Notes: a model not told the origin generated them from the sequence alone. DNA of 64,000 bases from Planctomycetota bacterium (GCA_028278425.1 JANQEJ010000037.1:97112-161111), one strand, 5' to 3'. Positions 28,929-39,351 are shown, numbered from the stretch's first letter. Numbers and translations are program-made.

Positions 28929-30281
28929 ATGAAGCCGCTCCTACCGTTCGCCGTTCTCCTCGCCCTCCCGCTCGCGACCGCGGCCCAGGACTGGCCGAAC
29001 TGGCGCGGCCCGAACTTCGACGGGTCCACGACGGCCGCGGGCCTGCCGGTGAAGCTCGCCAAGGACGAGCACGTCGTGTGGCGGGTGGACCTGCCCGGCC
29101 CCGGCGCGAGCACGCCGGTCGTCCTCGGCGACCGGGTGTTCCTCTCCTCGGTCGACTCGAAGGAACAGAAGCTCGTCGCGCTCTGCCTGGACCGCGCGAG
29201 CGGCAAGGTCCTCTGGCGCCACGACGCCGGCAGCGGTTATCGCCCCGCCGGCAAGGTGATGAGCGCGATCCAGCGCGACCAGCGCAGCACGTACGTCGCG
29301 CCTTCCCCCGCCACGGACGGCGAGACCGTGCTCTTCTTCTTCGGGAACGGCGATCTCTCCGCCTTCGACCTCGACGGCACGGAGCTCTGGTCGCGCAACC
29401 TGCAGAAGGACTACGGCGACTTCGCGTTCCAGTGGACGTTCTCGGCGAGCCCGACGCTCTGGGAGGGACGCGTCTTCCTTCCCATCCTCCAGCGCGACCA
29501 GCCGGCGAACGGCGCCGGCAAAGAGGGCGCGGAGTCCTTCCTGCTCGCGCTCGACGCGCAGACGGGCAAGGAGATCTACCGCCACGTCCGTCCCAGCGAC
29601 GCGGTGATGGAGTCGCTCGAGTCCTACGCGACCGCGATCCCGCGCGAGGCGAACGGCCGCAAGGAGCTCCTCGTCGTCGGCGGCGACGTGATCACGGGCC
29701 ACGCCCCCGACACGGGCAAGGAGCTCTGGCGCTGGGGCACGTGGAACGAGGGCCACCGCGAGATGTGGTGGCGCATCGTCCCCTCCGCCGTGGTCGGCGG
29801 CGACGTGGCGCTCGTCTGCGCGCCGAAGCGCGCGCCGGTCTACGCGGTCAAGCTCGACGGCGAGGGCGACCTCGGCGACAGGGGCCTCGTGTGGCGGAGC
29901 GAGGGCAAGCGCAACCCGGTGTCGAGCGACGTGCCGACGCCGCTCTACTATCAAGACAAGTTCTTCGTCCTGAGCGACGTGCGCGGCGCGCTCTCGCGCG
30001 TCGACCCGAAGACCGGCGCGGTCGAGTGGACGACCGACATGCCCGGCCGCTCCCCCTGGCGCGCGTCGCCGACGGGCGCGGACGGAAAGGTGTGGTGCAT
30101 CAACCACGAGGGGCGCCTCGTCGTCGTCGACGCGAAGAGCGGCGCGATCCTGCACGAGGCGGAGCTCGGCGAGGAGGACGCCGACCACATCCGCTCGACC
30201 GTCGTGGTCGCGCACAACCGGATCTTCGTGCGCACGAACGCGTCCCTTTACTGCTTCGGCCGCGAAGACACGGAACGGTGA
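28929..30281 (+). CDS. secreted PQQ-like beta-propeller (outer-membrane-assembly BamB-like) protein
   Basis: Signal peptide; DWPNWRGPNFDGSTTAAGLPVK; repeated LDxxTGxxLW-type blades (DRASGKVLWRHDAG, APDTGKELWRWG, DPKTGAVEWTTD). Confidence 0.88.
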   Translation: MKPLLPFAVLLALPLATAAQDWPNWRGPNFDGSTTAAGLPVKLAKDEHVVWRVDLPGPGASTPVVLGDRVFLSSVDSKEQKLVALCLDRASGKVLWRHDAGSGYRPAGKVMSAIQRDQRSTYVAPSPATDGETVLFFFGNGDLSAFDLDGTELWSRNLQKDYGDFAFQWTFSASPTLWEGRVFLPILQRDQPANGAGKEGAESFLLALDAQTGKEIYRHVRPSDAVMESLESYATAIPREANGRKELLVVGGDVITGHAPDTGKELWRWGTWNEGHREMWWRIVPSAVVGGDVALVCAPKRAPVYAVKLDGEGDLGDRGLVWRSEGKRNPVSSDVPTPLYYQDKFFVLSDVRGALSRVDPKTGAVEWTTDMPGRSPWRASPTGADGKVWCINHEGRLVVVDAKSGAILHEAELGEEDADHIRSTVVVAHNRIFVRTNASLYCFGREDTER

Positions 30282-30850
30282 CCGACCGGATCCTCGAGCT
30301 CGTGCTGGACGAGGGCAAGTGGCTGACGACCGCCATGCTCCTCTCCGGCGCGACCGTCGTGGCCCTCGCGCGCCCGCGACGCAAGCGGGGACGGCCGCTT
30401 CGCCGCGATCTCCTCTGGGCGATGAACCAGTTCTACGCCGGCATGATCGGCATCATGGCCTTCGGCCACCTGTTGGCCGTCACGGTCAAGGCAATCCAGG
30501 GGAATCTCGCCGGCTCGCCCTGGCTCCTCTATCCCATGGGCGTCGCGCTGGCCGTCCCCTCCTGGTGGCTGGCACTGCGCGTGGGACGCTTCGTCGACGA
30601 CGAGGAGCGCTGGCGCAAGCGCATGGTCGCGCTCAACGCCTGCCTCGGGATCGCGCTGCTCGCCCTCGGACTTCACAACTTCCCGCTCGCCGTGCCGGCC
30701 GCCCTGAACATCGCGTACCAGTTTCACTCCCGGCGGGCCGTGGGCTGGACGATCGTGACCGCCAACGTGGCCACGAACCTCGCCCTATTCGTGGGATCGT
30801 TGGTCTTCCTCGCAAGCGACCGGAGCTTCGAGGACTTCCAGGCGATGTAG
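30278..30850 (+). CDS. integral membrane protein of unknown function
   Basis: Several hydrophobic segments (MLLSGATVVAL, YAGMIGIMAFGHLLAV, LLYPMGVALAVPSWWLAL, NACLGIALLALGL, NLALFVGSLVFLA); GTGA overlap with upstream gene. Confidence 0.6.
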   Translation: MTDRILELVLDEGKWLTTAMLLSGATVVALARPRRKRGRPLRRDLLWAMNQFYAGMIGIMAFGHLLAVTVKAIQGNLAGSPWLLYPMGVALAVPSWWLALRVGRFVDDEERWRKRMVALNACLGIALLALGLHNFPLAVPAALNIAYQFHSRRAVGWTIVTANVATNLALFVGSLVFLASDRSFEDFQAM

Positions 30851-30877
30851 GTCCGCGGACGGGCCGAGGGCTCCGCG

Positions 30878-32320
30878 GTGGCTTCCGCCCGGGCGTTCAG
30901 GCACCCTGGACTTCGCGTGAAACCGCGAGCTTGCTGGATCGGGACCGCCGCGCTGGCGCTCTTCCCGGGTTGCCGCTCCGACCCGCCGGTGGACCTCGCC
31001 GCGGTCTACCAGCGGGCGGCGGAGGACCACCAGGCGCAGCGCAACCCGGTCGTGCTGATCCCCGGGCTGCTCGGGTCGCGGCTCGAGGAGGACGGCCGCG
31101 TGGTCTGGGGCGCGTTCTCGAACGTGTACGCCGACCCGTCCGAGCCCGACGGAGCGCGCGCGGTCGCCCTGCCGATGCGCGCCGGCGCGCGGCTCGCGGA
31201 GCTCGCCGACGGCGTCGTCCCCACCGGGGCGCTGTCGACGCTCACCCTCTCGGTGTTCGGCGTGCCGTACGGCGTCACCGCCTACCGCGGGTTGCTCGTG
31301 GCGCTCGGCGTCGGCGGCTATCGCGACGAGGAGCTCGGCCTGGCGGGCGCCATCGACTACGGCGAGGGGCACTACACGTGCTTCCAGTTCGCGTACGACT
31401 GGCGGCGCAGCATCGACGAGAACGCGGTGCTCCTGCACGAGTTCCTCGCGGAGCGGCGCGAGTACGTGCGCGCGGAGACGAAAAGCCGCTTCGGCCGCGA
31501 CGACGAGGTGAAGTTCGATCTCGTCGCGCACTCGATGGGCGGCCTCGTGGCGCGCTACTACCTGCGCTACGGCGGCAAGCCGCTGCCCGAGGACGGTCCG
31601 GTGCCGGAGCCGGACTGGAGCGGCGCGGAACTCGTCGAGCGCGCGATCCTCGTCGGCCCGCCGAACGCGGGCGCGATCGAGGCGTTCCTCGCGCTGGCGG
31701 AGGGTTGGAAGCCCGGGCCGTTCCTGCCGCGTTATCCGCCCGCCGTCCTCGCCACGATGCCCGCGCTGTATCAGCTCCTGCCCCGCGGGCGGCACGGCGC
31801 GATCCGCGTCGGCGGCGAGCGCGTCGAGGACCTCTTCGATCCGGAGCTCTGGGAGCGCAACCGCTGGGCCTTCTATGCGGACGGGCAGGACGAGGTCCTG
31901 GCGACGCTCCTGCCGAACGTGCAAGACGCGGAGCGCACCGCCGTGGCCCGCGAGCACCTCGAGCGGTCGCTCGCCAAGGCGCGACGCGTTCAGCGGGCGC
32001 TCGACGCGCCGAGCACGCCCCCGCCGGGCGTCGAGCTGATGCTCGCGGCCGGCGACTCGGTGGACACGGCGAGCGCGGTCGAGATCGATCCGGACACCGG
32101 ACGCGCGGCGGTGGTCGAACGCGCCGCGGGCGACGGCACGGTGACCCGCGCGAGCGCGCTGCTCGACGAACGCGTCGGAGGCGCGTGGACGTCGCGGCTC
32201 GTCTCGCCGGTTCGATGGTCGCGCGTCATGTTCTTCTTCCGCGACCACGTCGACCTGACGCGCGACCCGGCGTTCCTCGACAACCTGCTCTACGTCCTGC
32301 TGGAAGAGCCGCGGCCGTAG
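30878..32320 (+). CDS. lecithin:cholesterol acyltransferase-like alpha/beta hydrolase, putative lipoprotein
   Basis: PVVLIPGLLGSRLE, YDWRRSIDENA, DLVAHSMGGLVARYYLRY nucleophile elbow. Confidence 0.8.
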   Translation: MASARAFRHPGLRVKPRACWIGTAALALFPGCRSDPPVDLAAVYQRAAEDHQAQRNPVVLIPGLLGSRLEEDGRVVWGAFSNVYADPSEPDGARAVALPMRAGARLAELADGVVPTGALSTLTLSVFGVPYGVTAYRGLLVALGVGGYRDEELGLAGAIDYGEGHYTCFQFAYDWRRSIDENAVLLHEFLAERREYVRAETKSRFGRDDEVKFDLVAHSMGGLVARYYLRYGGKPLPEDGPVPEPDWSGAELVERAILVGPPNAGAIEAFLALAEGWKPGPFLPRYPPAVLATMPALYQLLPRGRHGAIRVGGERVEDLFDPELWERNRWAFYADGQDEVLATLLPNVQDAERTAVAREHLERSLAKARRVQRALDAPSTPPPGVELMLAAGDSVDTASAVEIDPDTGRAAVVERAAGDGTVTRASALLDERVGGAWTSRLVSPVRWSRVMFFFRDHVDLTRDPAFLDNLLYVLLEEPRP

Positions 32321-32325
32321 GAGAC

Positions 32326-33645
32326 CTATCCGTCGTCGGGCACCTTGGCCCCGTCGAGCAGGACCGCGGCCAGACGCCGGGCGAGGATCGTGTTGCCCTT
32401 GGTCCCGAAGTGGACGATGTCGTGGTAGAGCCGGTCCTCGACGTCGGCGAAGATCCCGGAAAAGTCGTGGAACTCCACGCCGCGCTCACACAGCTCCGGT
32501 CCCCGCGCGCGCATCAGGTCGTAGCCGCGCGCGATGAGCCGGCTCTGGTCGGCCGGCGCGCGGTCGAACCGAGCGCGCTCGCTCGGGGCGAGGGGCTTGG
32601 CGCCGGGATCATAGAGCGCCGGCTGAAGCAGGTGCACGTAACGGATCGAGCGCCCGCGGCAGAGCAACTCGATCGAGAAGGAGGCTTCCGACCACGCACG
32701 GACCGACGCTTCCAGCTCGGCGGCCGCCGGATCAGCCTTGCGCGTGCGCTGGACCGCGTCCTCGAGTCCGGCGGCGTGACGGACGTAGCCGTCCTGCGCG
32801 GTGGCCCAACGCGCGTGCGTGCGCCGCATCCGGGAGACGGCGAACCGGCCGCCGAACGCGCTGTTAAAGAGGCCGTAGCGCTCGGCGCGGTCCGCGATCC
32901 GCTCGGCCTCTTCCGCCTCCGCGCGCACCTCGATCATCAGGTCGACGCCCTCTCGATCCACGCCCGCGCGTTGCGCCAGATGACCCCAGTGGTTGATCGA
33001 GGGGTAGCTCGCCGGAAACCCGCTCTCGGCGTTGCGGTCGCTCAGGACCAGCTCGTTGAAGCCGTCCAGGTTGACGACGACGTCCGGGCGGCAGCCGAGC
33101 CCCAGCAGGTAGGAGAGCATGATCTGCTGTTGCGGCTGCTTGTAGCCGACCCGGGCGAAGTTCAGGACGCGGACCCGGCGCCCGCCGAGCTCGTTCTTCG
33201 CGTCGAGAAGCTGGAGCAGGACCTTCTCCGCGCCGAGCTCGTCGTCCGAGAAGTTGGCGGCCACCGAACCGCCGAGGAGGACGATCGTGTAGTCGTCGGG
33301 GTTCGCGAGGCAGCTCTGGATCTGCTCGTGGCCGTGGGGGACGTCGTATCCCAAGTAGGGATGGAGAACGTACCACTCCCCCCGCCGGCCGTCCCTCCCC
33401 CGCGTTTGCCCGGTCGCGGGCTCGCCGTTGCCGGCGCGGCGCACACCGTTGATCTCGGCGGCGAGATCGAAGACGAGCGTCCGCGTGTCGGCGGCGCTGT
33501 ACGGATCTCCCGCGAGTGCGAGCAGGGTGCGGAACCCGAGCTCGCAGGCGATCAAGAGGGCGACGAGAACCGCCAGCGAGAGCCCGATCCTGCCCGGAAT
33601 CGAGCGAAGCCGCTTGGGGAGCGCAAAGGCGGACACGAGTAGCAT
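32326..33645 (-). CDS. membrane-anchored SGNH/GDSL-like hydrolase
   Basis: N-terminal TM; YTIVLLGGSVAANFSDDE; VNLDGFNELVLSDRN; FGTKGNTILARRLA. Confidence 0.72.
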   Translation of the reverse strand: MLLVSAFALPKRLRSIPGRIGLSLAVLVALLIACELGFRTLLALAGDPYSAADTRTLVFDLAAEINGVRRAGNGEPATGQTRGRDGRRGEWYVLHPYLGYDVPHGHEQIQSCLANPDDYTIVLLGGSVAANFSDDELGAEKVLLQLLDAKNELGGRRVRVLNFARVGYKQPQQQIMLSYLLGLGCRPDVVVNLDGFNELVLSDRNAESGFPASYPSINHWGHLAQRAGVDREGVDLMIEVRAEAEEAERIADRAERYGLFNSAFGGRFAVSRMRRTHARWATAQDGYVRHAAGLEDAVQRTRKADPAAAELEASVRAWSEASFSIELLCRGRSIRYVHLLQPALYDPGAKPLAPSERARFDRAPADQSRLIARGYDLMRARGPELCERGVEFHDFSGIFADVEDRLYHDIVHFGTKGNTILARRLAAVLLDGAKVPDDG

Positions 33646-33697
33646 CCTATCCCACGCGCGGACTCACGTCGTTCCGGGCCTGCGTCCTTGCGGTACG

Positions 33698-34345
33698 ATG
33701 ACCGTAGACCGCTTGAAACCCTTGAAACCAACGAGCTCGCTCCAGCCCTCGAAGGGCGGCCGAGAGCGAGCGCGCCACGACGCCGACCTCGAGCTGGTCC
33801 GGGGCGCGCAGAACGGAGATCCCGCCGCGGTCAGCGAGCTGCTGGAACGGACGAAGTGCGTGCGCGGGATGCTGGTCTTCCAGAACCGCCGGCTCAGAGG
33901 ACGGCTCGGCGAGGAGGAGCTCGAGGATCTCGTCCAGAGCACTCTGCTCGCGATCTGGCGCAAGCTCGACGACTACGCGGGGATCGGGAAGCTCGAGTCC
34001 TGGCTCTTCCGCTTCTGCTACCTGGAGACCCTGGCGCGCCTGCGCGAGATGCGGCGCCTGCCGCGGCAGCTCGACGACTCCGTGGACCCGCCGCAGCCCG
34101 AGCGGGACCCGGCGTCGGAGGCGCTCGACCACGAGCACCTCTACCGGGTCCTGGACCGCCTCGACGCGCCGGTGAGGCGGATCCTGCTCCTGAAGCACGT
34201 CGAGGAGCTGACCTTCGACCAGATCGGGAAGCGGCTCGACCTCTCCGCCAACACGGCGAAGACGCGCTATTACCGCGGGATCGCGAAACTCCGCGGCCTG
34301 CTCGCGTCGCAGATGGATGGCCCGGCCCGAGGAGGGGACGCGTGA
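33698..34345 (+). CDS. ECF-type RNA polymerase sigma factor
   Basis: EEELEDLVQSTLLAIWRKLDDYAGIGKLESWLFRFCYLETLAR (sigma2) and VRRILLLKHVEELTFDQIGKRLDLSANTAKTRYYRGIAKLRGLL (sigma4). Confidence 0.9.
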   Translation: MTVDRLKPLKPTSSLQPSKGGRERARHDADLELVRGAQNGDPAAVSELLERTKCVRGMLVFQNRRLRGRLGEEELEDLVQSTLLAIWRKLDDYAGIGKLESWLFRFCYLETLARLREMRRLPRQLDDSVDPPQPERDPASEALDHEHLYRVLDRLDAPVRRILLLKHVEELTFDQIGKRLDLSANTAKTRYYRGIAKLRGLLASQMDGPARGGDA

Positions 34346-35052
34346 GCCGCCACGACGCCGAGCGCCACGGGGAGCGCCTCCAGGAGGTGCTGGCGCGCGG
34401 GGACGAGGCGCGGATCGCATTCGAAGGCTCGGAGCTCGCGAGCTGCGACACCTGCCGCAGCTTCCTGGAAGCGACGATGGACACGATCGACCGCATGGAC
34501 GCCCTGGGGCGCTTCGAGCGCGCCGAACGCGACGCCTTCGAGCAGGCGAAGCTCGACGTCGCGCCGGGGTCGGCGGAAGAGCGGGTGCGCGAGCAGGTGC
34601 TGGCGCAGCTCCGCGGACGAGCGCCCGCGCGCCGCCGCTGGGCGTGGGTGGGCGCGGCCGCCGCGGCCGTGCTCGCGCTGGTCGCCGCCCTGTACGTCTT
34701 CGCCCCCGGCGACGGCGGGGACGGCGGAGGCGGGCCGATGCTCGGCGACGGCTTCGAGCTCCTGCACCCCGCCGGCGCGGTGGAGGGAGACTCCTTCGGC
34801 ACGTTCCGCTGGAGCGGCGCCCTGCCCCCGGGCGGTTGGTACAAGATCAAGGTATTCGGGGAGACCGAGCCGGGCAGGTTCGACCTGCTCGACGAGAGCG
34901 GGCGCCTTCGGGAGCCCCGCTGGGCTCCCGACCCGACGGAAGAAGCACGATGGCCCGCCCGTATTCGCTGGATGCTCGAGGTGTACGACGGCTCCAACGC
35001 CAGCCGGGGCTTCGAAACGCACCGCCAGGACGCGGAGCTCTCCTCGCGCTGA
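34342..35052 (+). CDS. putative transmembrane anti-sigma factor with extracytoplasmic beta domain
   Basis: GTGA overlap with ECF gene; ASCDTCRSFLE (zf-HC2-like CxxC); TM WAWVGAAAAAVLALVAALYVF; C-term FGTFRWSGALPPGGWYKIKVFGE. Confidence 0.75.
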   Translation: MSRHDAERHGERLQEVLARGDEARIAFEGSELASCDTCRSFLEATMDTIDRMDALGRFERAERDAFEQAKLDVAPGSAEERVREQVLAQLRGRAPARRRWAWVGAAAAAVLALVAALYVFAPGDGGDGGGGPMLGDGFELLHPAGAVEGDSFGTFRWSGALPPGGWYKIKVFGETEPGRFDLLDESGRLREPRWAPDPTEEARWPARIRWMLEVYDGSNASRGFETHRQDAELSSR

Positions 35053-37601
35053 TCCTCCTCGCCTCGCAGGCCGGCGCGCAGGACTGGGACGTGCAGGTCG
35101 AGGAGTTGCGGGAGCGGGCGCGCGTGGAGAGCGCCATCGAGGCGCGCGACGAGCTGTTCTCCCTGCTCGAGTCCGCCCGCGAAAGCCCCGCGCTCGCCGA
35201 CCTGCTCTATGAGGCCGGGCGCGACCTCGGACTCGAGCGGTACAACGGCCTCGGGACGCGCCTCGACGGGTACGAGCTGGCCGAGCGCGCGGCGGCGCTG
35301 GCCGACAACACGAGGCGCGCGATGTACGTCGGGCAGCTCCGCACGCACCTGTTGCGCGACAACGGCAGGCTCGGCGAAGCGCTCGACGAGGCGTCCCGGC
35401 TGATCGATGCCTACCCCGACGAAGCGTTCTCGATCCCCTTCCTGTGGACGACGCGGGCCGGGCTCGAACGGCAACTGGGACGGTACGACGATTCGCTGGC
35501 ATCGCTGGACGAGGCCGAAGCTCTCATCGGGCCGGACGACGCGAAGCAGGCGCCCCTTCGGGCGGCGATTCCCGGTCTCCGGGGTCAGGTCTACCTGAAC
35601 CTCGGGCTGCCCGACCTCGCGGCGCCGTGGCTCCGCGAGGAGATGGCGGTCGCGACCGAGCTCTACGCGACGGACGCGAAGGGCTTCGCCGGGCAGCTCG
35701 TCTGGGCGCAGCGTCGAACGGCGGCCCTCGCGCTCGCGACCGGCGACTACGACGGCGGCGTGGAGCTGATCGAAGGCTTTCTCGCGCGGAAGGAGCTCTA
35801 CGCGAAGCGCGGCCGCGACCGCGGATACCTCTTGAGCCTGCTCGGGGTCGCGCTCCTGCGCGCGGGCGAGAGCGACGACGACGACGCGGCGCTGGCGGCG
35901 CAGCGGCAGCGCGAGGCGTTGGAGCTCAAGATCGAGCCCATCATCGAGCTCCGCGCGCGCCTGCGCCTGGCGGAGGCGGAGATGACGCGGGGTGAGCTCG
36001 ACCTGGCGGAGGAGGCGCTGGCCGGCGCGCGCGCGCAGATCGACCAGCTCGCGGGAGATCCCGAGCGGCCCGCACCCGTGCACGAGGCCGCCCAGCTCGT
36101 CGCCTTCGAATCGCGGCTCGCCTTCGCGCGCGGCGGCGCGGGAACCGAGCTGCGCGCGCTTCGCGACGAAGCCCGAGAGGGTCTCGAGCTCCTGATCGAA
36201 GACTGGCAGCACGTGCCGGAGCGCGCCGGCGGCGTCGGCTTCCTGCTCTACTCGACGCGCCGCGCCGTGCTGGGCGAGCTGTTTCGGCTCGAAGTCGCGG
36301 TGGAAGGCCCCGAGCGCGGCGCCGAGCTGGCGCTCGAGCACGTCGTGAGCGTGCAGGCGATGAGCACGCTCGCCCGGCGCGGGACGGCCCAGCCGCCCGA
36401 CCTCGCGGCGCTCCGAGCGGAGCTCCTCGACGAGCGCCGCGGGCTCCTGATCTACCTGCCGGCGCGCGGCGTGTCGCACGTCCTCGCGGTCGACCGCGAG
36501 CGCGTCCTCCACCTGGAGCTGGCATCGTCCGAGGAGATCCGGCTCGCGCGCGTGCCGTACGTCTCGCACCTCACGGCTTACGCGGGCGACGTTCCCGACG
36601 AGGAACGCGACTGGTTGGTCGAGGAGGAGCGCCGCCTCGCTTCCGAGCTCGCGCAACTCTTGTTTCCGCCCACGCTGATCGACGTCGTCGCAAGTTGGAA
36701 CGGCGTGACGATCGTCGGCGCGGACATGCTCGGCTTCGTTCCCTTCGCGTGGCTTCCGCTCGGCGCGGAGCGTCATCTCGGAGCCGAGCGCGCGGTCGAC
36801 TTCCTGCCGTCGCTCGCCATCGACGTCGACGCGAGCACGCCGGACCTCGCCGGGGCTCCCGAGCTCGTGCTCGTCGGCGGCGTCCGGCCGGATCCCGACG
36901 TGGCCGCCCGGTTCGGGGTCGGCGCGCTCGAGCTCTCGCAGCAGACGGCGGATCGTCTCGCGTCCCCGTACGGGAGCGCGAGCGTGCTCCGCGGCGACGG
37001 CGCGACGCGGGAAGCGCTGCGCGCGGCGACCGCCGACGGGGCCGGCGTCCTTCAGTTCCTCGTGCACGCGGTGCGAGACCGCACGCGGGAGCGACCGACG
37101 CTCCTGGTCCTCGCGCCGGGCGACACCGGCACCGGTCTCTTCGGTTACGACGACGTCGTGAGCGTCGCGCCCCCGGCGCTCGTCCTCCTGACCTCCTGCC
37201 GCTCCGCCGCCGCGCGCATCCGCCCCGGCGATCCGGGCATCACCGACCTCGGCGGCGCCTGGCTCGCGAACGGGGCGCGCGCGGCGCTCCTGTCGCAAGT
37301 CGACCTCGACTATGCGTGGACGATCGAGGTCTCGGAGCGCCTGCACGCCCGGCTGCGCGACGGGCTCTCCCCGGCCGAGGCCCTGCGCCGGATGCGCGCG
37401 GACCTCGTGCGCGACCACGGGGAGGCCGCGCCCTTCCACAGCGGGCTTCTCACGCTCGTCGGCAACGGCCACGCGCCGCTGTTCGCCCCGCGCGAGGTTC
37501 CGCCCGCGAGCGGAACGTCGCGCTGGTGGCTGCTCGCGCCCTTCGGGCTCGTCGTCCTGCTGCTCCTGTTGCCGGTCCTGCAGCGGTCGCGGCGAAGCTA
37601 G
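34950..37601 (+). CDS. TPR-like repeat protein with C-terminal CHAT (caspase-like) domain and C-terminal TM
   Basis: Signal-like LLALILLASQAGAQD; helical repeats; VLQFLVHAVRDRT (His) and ALVLLTSCRSAAAR (Cys) of the CHAT dyad; GAWLANGARAALLSQVDLDYA; C-term WWLLAPFGLVVLLLLLPVLQRSRR. Confidence 0.85.
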   Translation: MARPYSLDARGVRRLQRQPGLRNAPPGRGALLALILLASQAGAQDWDVQVEELRERARVESAIEARDELFSLLESARESPALADLLYEAGRDLGLERYNGLGTRLDGYELAERAAALADNTRRAMYVGQLRTHLLRDNGRLGEALDEASRLIDAYPDEAFSIPFLWTTRAGLERQLGRYDDSLASLDEAEALIGPDDAKQAPLRAAIPGLRGQVYLNLGLPDLAAPWLREEMAVATELYATDAKGFAGQLVWAQRRTAALALATGDYDGGVELIEGFLARKELYAKRGRDRGYLLSLLGVALLRAGESDDDDAALAAQRQREALELKIEPIIELRARLRLAEAEMTRGELDLAEEALAGARAQIDQLAGDPERPAPVHEAAQLVAFESRLAFARGGAGTELRALRDEAREGLELLIEDWQHVPERAGGVGFLLYSTRRAVLGELFRLEVAVEGPERGAELALEHVVSVQAMSTLARRGTAQPPDLAALRAELLDERRGLLIYLPARGVSHVLAVDRERVLHLELASSEEIRLARVPYVSHLTAYAGDVPDEERDWLVEEERRLASELAQLLFPPTLIDVVASWNGVTIVGADMLGFVPFAWLPLGAERHLGAERAVDFLPSLAIDVDASTPDLAGAPELVLVGGVRPDPDVAARFGVGALELSQQTADRLASPYGSASVLRGDGATREALRAATADGAGVLQFLVHAVRDRTRERPTLLVLAPGDTGTGLFGYDDVVSVAPPALVLLTSCRSAAARIRPGDPGITDLGGAWLANGARAALLSQVDLDYAWTIEVSERLHARLRDGLSPAEALRRMRADLVRDHGEAAPFHSGLLTLVGNGHAPLFAPREVPPASGTSRWWLLAPFGLVVLLLLLPVLQRSRRS

Positions 37602-39351
37602 TTAGCCGCCGTGCGTTCCCGGGCTCGGCGGGCCGTCCGGGCGCGGCGGGTCCTCGTCGGGGGGCGGCAGCACCGGCGTTTCGGATCCGCCGGGGTCCTC
37701 CTCCTCGCGCAGGTCGAACTCGACCTGGTTCCAGTTCTCGCCGTCCAGGGACTTGTACAGCTCGTAGTAGAGGAGGTTGCCGTAGAACAGGCCCAGGTTC
37801 TCCGTCACCGGCTCGTTGGACGAGAACGCGTACGTCGACGATGGGCTGGCGCGGAGGATCTTCCCCGCTGTCCCTTCTTTGATGTAGCGCATCTCGATGT
37901 TGTAGACCATCGACGTCTTCGCCTGGGGCTCGCTCAAGAAGACGCTCGCCTCCGCGCCGGGACCCACCGACTGGGCGATCGGGAACAGGTCGCGGGAGTG
38001 CGCTTGGTGCTGCATCTGCGGCATCTCTTCGCCCTCGAACCACTCCTCCTGCGCCCAGAGGATGATCTCGAGGCGGTTCGCCCACGGGTGAGCCGGGAAG
38101 GGATACGGGGGACCCGAGTCGAGGTTGAGGACGATCTCGCCGAGCTGGTCGGGGACGCTGTAGTAGTAGTCCCCGCCGTAGATCTGCGGGCTCGGGTCGT
38201 CGGGTCCGGGGTACTGGTTGTCCGCGACGATGACCTTCTGGCTCTGCTCGACGAAGCAGACGACGTCGACGTTCCCCGAGCCCGTGAAGGGGCCGAGCAA
38301 CGGCCACGCGGTCTGGTTCGGCGCGGGCCCGACCGCGCGCAGGTCGACCAGGTCGACGTCCGCCAGCGTGAACGTCGAGGCGCCGCCCTGGTTGTACATG
38401 AGCTTGAGGTCGTGGCTTTCTGTATGCGCGAGGAACACGTCGTCCTTCCCGTCGCCGTCCGCGTCGCCCGCGACGGCGGCGTAGGCGCCGGCGGAGCCGA
38501 TGACGACGGGGTCCTCGGTGTCCGTGCGGTCGATGACGTGCAGCTCGTTGACGCCGGTGTCCAGCGTCACGAGCGCCGCGAGGCGCTGGCCGGTGAAGCC
38601 CGCTTGGCCGAACGGCGCCAGGACGCCGGTGTCGACGTCGTCGATCGGCAGCACGGCGCCGGCGGTGCCGTCGTCGGAGAAGACGTTGACGCCGAGCGTC
38701 GGCATGAGGAGCGCGACCTCGAGCGTGTCGCCCGCGCCGGCGTCGTCCCAGTCGAGGACCGCCACGTCGTGGGCGCGGTTCACGCCGAGCGGCGCGGCGA
38801 GGGTCGCGGCCGGCGGGTCGTCGAGGGGGCCGTAGAGAACGAGCAGCGCTCCCCCCAGGGCGCTCAGGCCGACGAGGTCCTGCTCGCCGTCCTTGTCCCG
38901 GTCGACGACGATCACCCGGGTCGCGCCGTTCCACGCGTTGTCGCCGGCGAAGCCGATGGGCTCGGACGTGAAGCTGCCGCTGCCCGAGTCGTAGCGGTAG
39001 CGCCCGAGGCCCTGCGCGCCGACGGTGACGACTTCGTCCAAGCCGCCGGCGGAGGAGGCCGGGAGGACCGCGAGGTCGTTCACCGGCGGGCCGCCGGGAT
39101 CGATCTCGAACACGGAGCTGTGCTTGTCGGGCGCGTAGACGACCCACCCACCTCCGTCGGCGGTGTAGAGGCCGTCCAGGCGACCGTCGCCGGTCAGGTA
39201 ACCGGCCGCGCCGCGGCCGACGGGGCCGCCGGGCTGCCAGTCGAAGGCGTGCGTTCCGGCGATCGAGTAGGGAGAGGTCTGCGCCTGTGTCGACGCTGCG
39301 AAGACGGTGATTGCAAAGAGCGAGGGGACGGTGCGAAGGGTCGGTGCCATT
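37602..39351 (-). CDS. secreted FG-GAP/VCBS-like repeat protein
   Basis: Signal peptide MAPTLRTVPSLFAITVFAASTQAQ; VVDRDKDGEQDLVGLS, AVAGDADGDGKDDVFLAH. Confidence 0.75.

Noticed and set aside
33894-37472. 1192-aa minus ORF opposite the anti-sigma and CHAT genes
   Set aside because: Antisense artefact; no recognisable domain, R/A/E-rich.
33698-37601. Type III-E CRISPR/Craspase locus
   Set aside because: Sigma plus TPR-CHAT resemble part of it, but there is no gRAMP/Cas7-11, Csx30, Csx31, Cas1 or repeat array in the window.
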